Source of the DNA: Deltaproteobacteria bacterium
Lineage (GTDB): Bacteria; Myxococcota; XYA12-FULL-58-9; JAUUZB01
Reading direction: 5' to 3'
Length of the DNA: 12,235 nt
NCBI GenBank assembly: GCA_030590185.1
Contig: JAUUZB010000027.1
Span: 1 to 12,235 of the forward strand
Part shown: positions 1 through 5,793 of the stretch, piece after piece
Numbering within the stretch: the stretch's first letter is position 1
Layout: each line of letters opens with the position of its first letter
Notes under the pieces: model-generated
Told to the model about the DNA's origin: nothing
Seen by the model: the letters and a program-made list of their open reading frames with translations, nothing else
Database searches by the model: none
Made by a program: the position numbers and the translations under genes

Positions 1-75
1 CGTCTTGCCTTGGTTCTCGACAACCCGCGGGCTGTCAGCGCGGGTCGCCATTGCCTTGGAGAGTCTGATCCTCAT
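1..75 (-). CDS. N-terminal fragment of a divergent gene, product unknown
   Basis: An ATG at 75-73 on the minus strand opens a frame of 25 codons that stays open to the window edge. It is preceded by a perfect GGAGG (complement of 81-85) five bases upstream, a good ribosome-binding site. The visible peptide, beginning MRIRLSKAMATR, is basic and has no hydrophobic signal, so a cytoplasmic protein is more likely than an exported one. I do not recognise the family from so short a piece. It would be transcribed divergently from the TfuA-YcaO gene, sharing the region 76-274. The ribosome site is the main evidence. An open frame of this length could arise by chance in GC-rich DNA. Confidence 0.45.
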   Translation of the reverse strand, partial: MRIRLSKAMATRADSPRVVENQGKT

Positions 76-274
76 GCCTGCCTCCGCGCCGCTCGTGGCG
101 GGCAACGCTCGATATAGTAAGTCGTTTCCTGGGGATGTCATCATGCCCAGTGGTCGGTTTTTCACTGACGGCCGATTATGATAGCTCGGATTTGAAACCT
201 TGGAAAGCGAAGGCCTCGGCCGAGGCCCGCTCGCGTCGATGCTCTTCGGCTCGGCCCACTCGGATGGAGGTCAC
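76..274. promoter_or_regulatory. Divergent leader region upstream of the TfuA-YcaO gene
   Basis: This non-coding stretch lies between the left-edge minus-strand gene start and the TfuA-YcaO start. It holds the AT-richest patches nearby. Two hexamers resemble a sigma-70 -10 box on the plus strand: TATAGT at 113-118 and TATGAT at 177-182, each one mismatch from TATAAT. Neither has a convincing -35 box at 16-18 bases, so the exact promoter is uncertain. The first lies in the near-palindrome around 109-119 and could also serve the minus strand. The only small frames here lack good ribosome sites, so I see no precursor peptide. Confidence 0.3.
266..270 (+). promoter_or_regulatory. Ribosome-binding site fixing the TfuA-YcaO start
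   Basis: GGAGG ends four bases before the ATG at 275. It favours this start over the in-frame TTG at 200, which has no comparable site. It also agrees with where TfuA homology begins, about residue 11. Confidence 0.7.
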
Positions 275-3064
275 ATGTCCGACCAAAACGCCACTCCCAA
301 TCGCCCCATCGTCTACCTCGGCCCATCCCTGCCCCTCGAGGAGGCCAGGGTGCACCTGGACGCAGACTATCGACCACCGGTGGTGCGAGGTGATCTCGAG
401 GAGCTGCAGCCGGGGTGCGTGGTGGGGATCATCGACGGTGAGTTCCAACAGTCGTTGTCGATCAGCCCGACCGAGGTCCGCCAGGCGGTGGAGCGAGGGG
501 TGATCATCTTCGGCAGCTCGAGCATGGGGGCTCTACGGGCCGCCGATGTCCCGGCCGCCCACGGCGTGGGGCGCATCTTCGAGCTGTACCGCTCGGGCGC
601 CATCAAGCGCGAAGACGAGGTGGCCCTGACCTTCGATCAAGACACGAAGCAGCCGTTGACCGTGCCGCTCGTCAATATTCGCTTCGCGGTCGACGAGCTG
701 ATCAAATCCGGATCGATCGAGGCCGAGATCGCCAAGCGCATCGTAGCGAGCGCCGAGGATCTCCATTTCAGTGAGCGAACGCATCATCGAATCCTCAAGA
801 AAGCCGACCTCGGCGATCGGGCTTCCCGTGACGAGCTCGCCGCGTTGTTGACCTCCTTTGACCTCAAGGGTGACGATGCCATCGCGTTGCTGCGCCGCTT
901 GGCGAATCTCGACGCCGAGGATCCGGCGCGAGGAGCCGGCGGCCCGCCGAAGCAACCCGACAACCGGTTGTTGGGGACGAATTTCGACGACCGCCTCGAC
1001 GGGGTGAGGTTGTCGGACACCCGAGAAGCCAATGCCCCTTTCCTCGTCTGGGAGGTGGGAGATCAGATCCCGTTCGCCAAGCTCATTCTCTTTCTGAAGC
1101 TCACCGGCAAAATCATGAAGCACGCGCGCCGCGCCGCGGCGCGGTTCAGTCTGGATGGCAACGAGGTGGAGGTTGATATCTCGGTGTTGGACAACCGCCC
1201 GCCGGAGTTCTTCAACAACTTCCACCGCCGCCGGATCCTGGACAGCTGGGGTTGGACCGATGACCATGAAGCGGATGTGACGCTCGAGGACCTGGGCTTT
1301 GGGCGTCGAGACCTCGAGCAGAGGTTCAGGGAGGAGACCATCGCGGAGGCGAAGGCCATGCGTTTGGTGCTCGATGGCGATCTCGCGTTCCTACGCGCCG
1401 TACGGGCCGACCTCCTCATGGATGGCCTGGCATTGAAGCGAGAGGTAATGAGATGTGGGGCCTTGGACCATCTTATCGCGGAGGCGGGCGACCATAAGCC
1501 GAGCCCCGACGAGGTAGTGGCGACCAGAGATATCATCTGTCGCTCCCAAGGGGTCGTCTCCTGGAAGGGGCTCACCGGCGTGATCGCTGCCTTGGGCGTG
1601 CCCATGCAGGTCATCAATGGCTTCGTGGTCGCGGTGGCGCGAGCCAGGCACACGGCTGATCGGCTCCACGGCGCGATCCACAGCCCACCAGAGTCGCTAC
1701 CGAGCGCCATCTATCGGGGAGGGAGCGCCGAGGGGGGCGCTGTGGTCCTGCGATCCAGTCCGAAGTCGGACCATCGCTTTTCGATGCCGATGGATCAGGC
1801 CAAGGATGTTGCGGAGAAGCTGCAAGATATCATCGGCATCACCCGGGTGGCGCTCCTCGGCGAGCTCAGGGAGTTCGGTGTTCAGATCTCGAACGTGGCA
1901 CGGCCGGCCGGGATCTGGTCGAGTACCTATGGCTCGGGCAAGGCGCTGTCGAACGAAGGTGCCATCGTCGGCGGTGTCATGGAGGAGACCGAGAAGTGGG
2001 CCAACGAGGTCTTCTCGGAGCGTGCCAAGCCGTCGGCGGTCGCCTCCTATGCCTCCCTGTGCAGCCGTGGCGAGGTGGAGCCGGTGGACCCGAGCAAGCT
2101 CGCGATTCCGTTCGACTCCCTCTATACGCCGGATCTCGAGATCGAGTGGATGACTGGCTTTGACTTGCTCACTGGCGAGCCGACCTACATTCCGGCCGCG
2201 ACCGTTCACGTCGGCCGGCAGCTGAAGAATGACATCATGTATTCGCCGCGGCGGGGTCGACCATGGCGAAGCAGCAACGGTCTGGCCTCCGGGTTCACCC
2301 TGGAGGAGGCGCTGGTGCATGCGATCTGCGAATACGTGGAGAGACACGCTGACAAGATGATGGAGCTGAGGCTGGCGAATCCCGGGGAGCTCGAGCCGTC
2401 GGCCTATCGATTTGTTGATCTGGAGACGCTCTCGGGCAAGGCGGCCGAGACGGCCAAGAGGATCCAGCGGGTCTCATCCCTGAGCATCCTGCACATGACC
2501 AGCGAGATCCGGATCCCGGGGTTCAAGGCCTGCATCATCTCTGAGTCGACGGCGGGTAGGGTGAGGAAGTCGATGGGCTGGGGGGTTCACCCGAACCCGA
2601 ACGTTGCCTGCGAGATGGCGATGTGCGAGGCGGTCCAAACCGTGATCGGCAACGACGCCGGTGGCCGTGAGGACCTAGCCGTCAAGGCCCGGAGCCTCGG
2701 TCGCCACGAACGGCCCATCCCTCGCGGGGCCGGACAACATTGGTTCTGGCTCAGACCGGAGGGGCCGTTCGTGCCAGTGGATGCCTGTGGCGGTTTCGTG
2801 TCGAACGATGCCTTCGACGATCTGCTCTGGATCCTCGACCGGCTGCGGGAAGGCGGTGTCGAGCGCCTGCCGATGATCGACATGACCGTGGAGGAGGCGA
2901 GACCGGCCCGCGTCGTTCGCGTTCAAATCCCAGGTCTCGAGGCTAATCACCCGTTCCACACCGGCCAGCGGGCGCGGATGGTGACTCTCTGGGATCTCCT
3001 CGCCCGACTACCCCACGGCGTATTGCCGGGGGCGGGACAGAAGCATGAGGAACACCATGGCTGA
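275..3064 (+). CDS. TfuA-YcaO fusion protein (ATP-dependent peptide-backbone modification)
   Basis: The product has 929 residues. Residues ~11-140 match TfuA: IVYLGPSL start, IIDGEF (52-57), then GSSSMGALRAAD (80-91) and EDEVAL (113-118). Residues ~517-890 match YcaO: SNEGAIVGGVMEETEKW (559-575), SSNGLASGFTLEEALVHAIC (666-685) followed by YVER, and NPNVACEMAMCEAVQ (774-788). These carry the glutamates that bind Mg-ATP in the family. Residues ~141-516 are largely helical and unassigned. YcaO enzymes activate a backbone amide with ATP; with a TfuA partner they are known to make thioamides, as in McrA of methanogens, and TfuA is thought to help deliver sulfur. The protein lacks the C-terminal PxPxP of azoline cyclodehydratases, which fits a TfuA-type enzyme. 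No signal peptide is seen, so it should be cytoplasmic. The next gene overlaps its 3' end by 8 bases. The substrate is not visible; thioamidation is inferred. Confidence 0.9.
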   Translation: MSDQNATPNRPIVYLGPSLPLEEARVHLDADYRPPVVRGDLEELQPGCVVGIIDGEFQQSLSISPTEVRQAVERGVIIFGSSSMGALRAADVPAAHGVGRIFELYRSGAIKREDEVALTFDQDTKQPLTVPLVNIRFAVDELIKSGSIEAEIAKRIVASAEDLHFSERTHHRILKKADLGDRASRDELAALLTSFDLKGDDAIALLRRLANLDAEDPARGAGGPPKQPDNRLLGTNFDDRLDGVRLSDTREANAPFLVWEVGDQIPFAKLILFLKLTGKIMKHARRAAARFSLDGNEVEVDISVLDNRPPEFFNNFHRRRILDSWGWTDDHEADVTLEDLGFGRRDLEQRFREETIAEAKAMRLVLDGDLAFLRAVRADLLMDGLALKREVMRCGALDHLIAEAGDHKPSPDEVVATRDIICRSQGVVSWKGLTGVIAALGVPMQVINGFVVAVARARHTADRLHGAIHSPPESLPSAIYRGGSAEGGAVVLRSSPKSDHRFSMPMDQAKDVAEKLQDIIGITRVALLGELREFGVQISNVARPAGIWSSTYGSGKALSNEGAIVGGVMEETEKWANEVFSERAKPSAVASYASLCSRGEVEPVDPSKLAIPFDSLYTPDLEIEWMTGFDLLTGEPTYIPAATVHVGRQLKNDIMYSPRRGRPWRSSNGLASGFTLEEALVHAICEYVERHADKMMELRLANPGELEPSAYRFVDLETLSGKAAETAKRIQRVSSLSILHMTSEIRIPGFKACIISESTAGRVRKSMGWGVHPNPNVACEMAMCEAVQTVIGNDAGGREDLAVKARSLGRHERPIPRGAGQHWFWLRPEGPFVPVDACGGFVSNDAFDDLLWILDRLREGGVERLPMIDMTVEEARPARVVRVQIPGLEANHPFHTGQRARMVTLWDLLARLPHGVLPGAGQKHEEHHG
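3047..3050 (+). promoter_or_regulatory. Ribosome-binding site inside the TfuA-YcaO 3' end
   Basis: GAGG, six bases before the ATG at 3057, lies within the last codons of the upstream gene. It favours 3057 over the in-frame ATG at 3045, in which the site would be part of the coding sequence. The layout suggests translational coupling. Confidence 0.55.
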
Positions 3065-4511
3065 TTCGATCCAGCTACTCGGTGGTGTCGCCCGTTGGCT
3101 AGGCCTGGAGCGCACGGCCGCTACGATCGGCGGCTCGAGCGACTACCAGCCCCCAGCGGCACTGGTGCTCGATCCAACCGACACCTCCTACGCGTCGGAG
3201 GCCTTGGAGGGCTTGTGCGAGGTGCCCCATCATCCCGAGCTGTTCGCTCAGCTGTATGCCCACGGTTTTGCCGATGCCTGTCCGGCGACCGTGGCGATGG
3301 CGGCGAAGCAGACCGCACGAGCGTCGCTCTGGCCGCCGAGCTACGATCGAGGCCTGCGCGCCGATCTGCTCAACCACGCCCGCTACGCCGAGTCGTTGCT
3401 CGTAACGGGCGATGATGATCCCGGCCCTGCCTATCTTCGTAATCTCCTGGCGCTCAACCGTCGCTACTACGAGGAGGAGGAGCGTCCCGAGATCGCCGAC
3501 ACCCCCGACATCCCCGACACCGCCGAGACGGCCGGTCCCATCGTGACAGCCATGACCGCCAAGCGGAGGTTCATCGAGCGCGAGCTCAGTGGCCCCGGGG
3601 TGCAACTCGACCGGCTGCGGTTGCAGATGTGGGACACCACCATCACCGATCTCCCTGACTGGGAGGCCAACACCTACCGCTGGGTCGATCCGGATCGGCC
3701 CGAGACCCCGCCCACCCGAGACATGTTTGTGGCAACCATGGATCTTGCGGTCAAAGCCCTGTTGGCCGACCAAAGGCCCCTGGGGGTCGCCGTGCTCCAC
3801 AACCTGTGGTCCATCGTCCATGATTCGGAGCTCCAGTGGCTCCTGGTCGAGACCTGCGTCGAGGAGGGGGACGCTGAGAGCGCGGCCCGTGTGTTGAGAG
3901 AGGGCGGCGAGCCGGCGAAGGGCGACGCGGAAGGCTGGGATAGGTTTCGGTGTGCGAGCGCCCGCATCGCCCTCGCTCAGGGGGACTTTGAGCGCATGGC
4001 CGCGGTGTTGGAGGAGGTCGAAAGGTCGGTCATGGCGGACCCGGTGGAGGCGACCGACCGCAATCCCTACTCCGCCCTGATGGTGGTCGAACGCAAGATG
4101 AGGCAAGCCGAGCCGCTCACCGACGACGTCATGACGATCGCCATGCGGGCGCTCTTGGCCAACGCGGCCTGGCCGGCGGCCAATCGCATGATGACCGCCA
4201 TGTCGCTCTCCCTGAGTCGGAACCTGGGCCGGACCGAGGGCATTTTTGATTCGCTCCGCGAGGTGGGCCAGCGCATGCCCGGGGAGCTGAGCATCTGGCG
4301 AGTCGCAGCCAGAATCGTCGACGGCTGGCCAGAGGGCTCCGTCGGTCTCATGGCCGCGCTGCAGGAGCAGATCACGCGCGTCCCCTTTGTCAAAGCCTAC
4401 TGGCAGCTGCTGGCCGAGCTTTGTGGTGATCCCGACTTGGCCCAGGCCATCCGAGACGACCTCGTTCAGAGGGCAGGGGCCGCCGAGCCCCGCCGTCGCA
4501 CCCGGGCCTGA
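3057..4511 (+). CDS. Helical TPR-like protein coupled to TfuA-YcaO, function unknown
   Basis: I do not recognise a named family in this 484-residue protein. It has no signal peptide or membrane segment and is probably cytoplasmic. The N-terminal half (~1-140) is mixed and ends in a run of Tyr and Glu. It is followed by an acidic, proline-rich linker (~142-162) with repeated short D-T-P/D-I-P units. The C-terminal half (~220-470) is a series of Ala/Leu-rich amphipathic helices in pairs, such as around 265-285, 302-325 and 410-465, like TPR or other alpha-solenoid scaffolds. The tail is basic (RRRTR). Its start overlaps the TfuA-YcaO stop by 8 bases, so the two are almost certainly co-transcribed and made together. 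A role as a binding or recruiting partner for the modifying enzyme is inferred from this context only. The ATG at 3045 would add four residues. Confidence 0.85.
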   Translation: MADSIQLLGGVARWLGLERTAATIGGSSDYQPPAALVLDPTDTSYASEALEGLCEVPHHPELFAQLYAHGFADACPATVAMAAKQTARASLWPPSYDRGLRADLLNHARYAESLLVTGDDDPGPAYLRNLLALNRRYYEEEERPEIADTPDIPDTAETAGPIVTAMTAKRRFIERELSGPGVQLDRLRLQMWDTTITDLPDWEANTYRWVDPDRPETPPTRDMFVATMDLAVKALLADQRPLGVAVLHNLWSIVHDSELQWLLVETCVEEGDAESAARVLREGGEPAKGDAEGWDRFRCASARIALAQGDFERMAAVLEEVERSVMADPVEATDRNPYSALMVVERKMRQAEPLTDDVMTIAMRALLANAAWPAANRMMTAMSLSLSRNLGRTEGIFDSLREVGQRMPGELSIWRVAARIVDGWPEGSVGLMAALQEQITRVPFVKAYWQLLAELCGDPDLAQAIRDDLVQRAGAAEPRRRTRA

Positions 4512-4572
4512 CCGGCTCCGCCCGCCGGGTGGAACGGAACCATCCGGCTCGCCGTTGCTACCGGCCCCATGC

Positions 4573-5679
4573 TCAGAAATAGCGGATGACGAGATTGGGC
4601 CAACGGACCTTCGCCTGCCAATACCACAGGCATGGGTAGTAGAGCGTCACCATCAGCGTGAACCAGATGGCCCAGCCGGCTGCGATCGGGTAGCGGGGGA
4701 GCCCGGCGTGGTCGAAGACCCCGATGACGAACAGATGCATGACGTAGAAGAAGAGCGCCACGCGGCCAACCTCGACGAGGGGTTGCAGGTATCGCATCGC
4801 CTTGGTGTTCACCAACAACTCGAACAGGGCCAAGAAACCGAAGATGTTGGCGAAGGCCCAGCAGACAAACACGAGATCCGGAGGGTACTTGGCGAGGAAC
4901 CAGAACGGGAGGGAGAGGATGCCGTCGTGGCGGTAGGCGTTGCCGTACCCGCCGGCCAAGCGCAGGACAAAGAACAGGAGGAGGAAGATGCCGGCGAGGA
5001 TGAGCCATTTCCGGCGCCGCCCCTCGCCACCAAGCGTCGCTGCGGTCACAAAGCCGGCGACCATGAATCCAACCCAGGGCAACACCGGATAGGGATTGAA
5101 GATCATCAGACCGCCCTCGAAGGTGGGGCGGGCATCGTTGAGCACAATCCCCAGCCAGGTTGGGAAGAGATCGCGGCTCACCGCGGGCAGCACCGCGAAG
5201 AGGATGAGTGTGCCGACCGCCAGGATCGCTGGGGGCACTCTTCGCAGGGCGGTCAAGAGAGCCAAGCTCAACCCGAGGCAGACCAACACGCTGATCACGA
5301 TCCCCTGCGTGGAGAAACTCAGCGGGATCCCCACCGCCACCAGGATCAGCGCGCGCAGCAATAACCGGCGGGTGACACTCGCCTCCGACACACCGCGGCC
5401 AGCGCGCCGCCGGCTGGTGGTCGCGACCATATAGCCCGCGAGGAAGGCAAAGGCCGGCGCGACGAATGCCCCGGAGAAGCGGGTGAGGAACGCCCAGAAA
5501 CCACCGAAGGGCACGGGCGCACGCCAGCCGAGCTCCAGCGTCACGTAGCCGTCAAAGAAACTCCAGGCGACGTGGTCGAGGGCCATGTGGGCCATGATTA
5601 GGCCGCGGAAGACGTCGATGAAGACGAGGCGCGAGGGCCCGGTGGTTGCCGCGTCACCGGGCTCCCGGTCAGATTGCAT
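4573..5679 (-). CDS. DUF1624/HGSNAT-type membrane acetyltransferase, copy 1
   Basis: This 368-residue polytopic membrane protein has about nine or ten hydrophobic segments. Family marks are the first-helix motif with DVFRG then MALDH (Asp35, His36), NPYPVLPWVGF (195-205) with PWVG, KYPPDLVF (264-271) and GRVALFFYVMH (305-315). These are typical of the heparan-alpha-glucosaminide N-acetyltransferase catalytic domain (HGSNAT_cat, DUF1624). In eukaryotes the relative acetylates terminal glucosamine across the lysosomal membrane using acetyl-CoA; bacterial substrates are mostly unknown. Length fits a stand-alone bacterial member. It converges on the TPR-like gene with a 61-base gap and is divergent from the spermidine-synthase-like gene at 5794. 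A close paralogue lies at 8503-9621. The ATG at 5679 has no strong Shine-Dalgarno site. Family assignment is firm; the actual acyl acceptor is unknown. Confidence 0.88.
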   Translation of the reverse strand: MQSDREPGDAATTGPSRLVFIDVFRGLIMAHMALDHVAWSFFDGYVTLELGWRAPVPFGGFWAFLTRFSGAFVAPAFAFLAGYMVATTSRRRAGRGVSEASVTRRLLLRALILVAVGIPLSFSTQGIVISVLVCLGLSLALLTALRRVPPAILAVGTLILFAVLPAVSRDLFPTWLGIVLNDARPTFEGGLMIFNPYPVLPWVGFMVAGFVTAATLGGEGRRRKWLILAGIFLLLFFVLRLAGGYGNAYRHDGILSLPFWFLAKYPPDLVFVCWAFANIFGFLALFELLVNTKAMRYLQPLVEVGRVALFFYVMHLFVIGVFDHAGLPRYPIAAGWAIWFTLMVTLYYPCLWYWQAKVRWPNLVIRYF

Positions 5680-5793
5680 GGGCGGATTTATCCCCCAATG
5701 AATCGTGATAGATCAAGCTCGCCGGTTACGTCGCTTTTCAATCCCCCCCGCGAGGTGGCATAGAGCGCCGTCCCAACCGCTCAGGAGCCCACG
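5680..5793. promoter_or_regulatory. Divergent promoter region of module 1
   Basis: These 114 bases separate the back-to-back acetyltransferase and spermidine-synthase-like genes. On the minus strand TTGATC (5716-5711) and GATAAA (5692-5687) are spaced by 18 bases, each four of six from consensus. A start of transcription would then fall near 5680, at or next to the ATG, which would give a nearly leaderless message. On the plus strand TTTTCA (5735-5740) and CATAGA (5759-5764) are a weaker pair, also 18 apart, with seven C's (5743-5749) in the spacer. Both are candidates only. Confidence 0.3.
5783..5787 (+). promoter_or_regulatory. Ribosome-binding site for a GTG start
   Basis: AGGAG lies six bases before the GTG at 5794 and supports this non-ATG start, after which the protein begins directly with its first membrane helix. 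Confidence 0.7.

Noticed and set aside
143..181. A 12-codon frame in the leader region, considered as a leader or precursor peptide.
   Set aside because: It has no ribosome site at a proper distance and no regulatory codon run or modifiable core.
200..274. A TTG at 200 would extend the TfuA-YcaO protein by 25 residues.
   Set aside because: The ATG at 275 has a GGAGG four bases upstream and starts just before TfuA homology. The extension has no family likeness and no good ribosome site.
135..503. A 122-codon plus-strand frame that might be a peptide gene.
   Set aside because: Most of it is an out-of-frame reading of the TfuA domain, rich in Ser, Arg, Pro and Thr as expected for a shadow frame, and its start sits directly against GGGG with no spacing.
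3099..4106. A 335-codon minus-strand frame opposite the TPR-like gene.
   Set aside because: It has no ribosome-site support or domain and a Gly/Val/His-rich shadow composition. The plus-strand frame is coupled to the upstream gene and spans the whole interval.
4514..4541. An imperfect inverted repeat (GGCTCCG with CGGAACC) between the two convergent genes, considered as a terminator.
   Set aside because: It has a mismatch, a 14-base loop and no T-run on either side, so an intrinsic terminator is not supported.
4387..5364. A 325-codon plus-strand frame opposite the first acetyltransferase.
   Set aside because: Its product is a run of charged Glu, Asp, Gln and His residues, the expected complement of hydrophobic codons. 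The minus-strand frame matches a known family.
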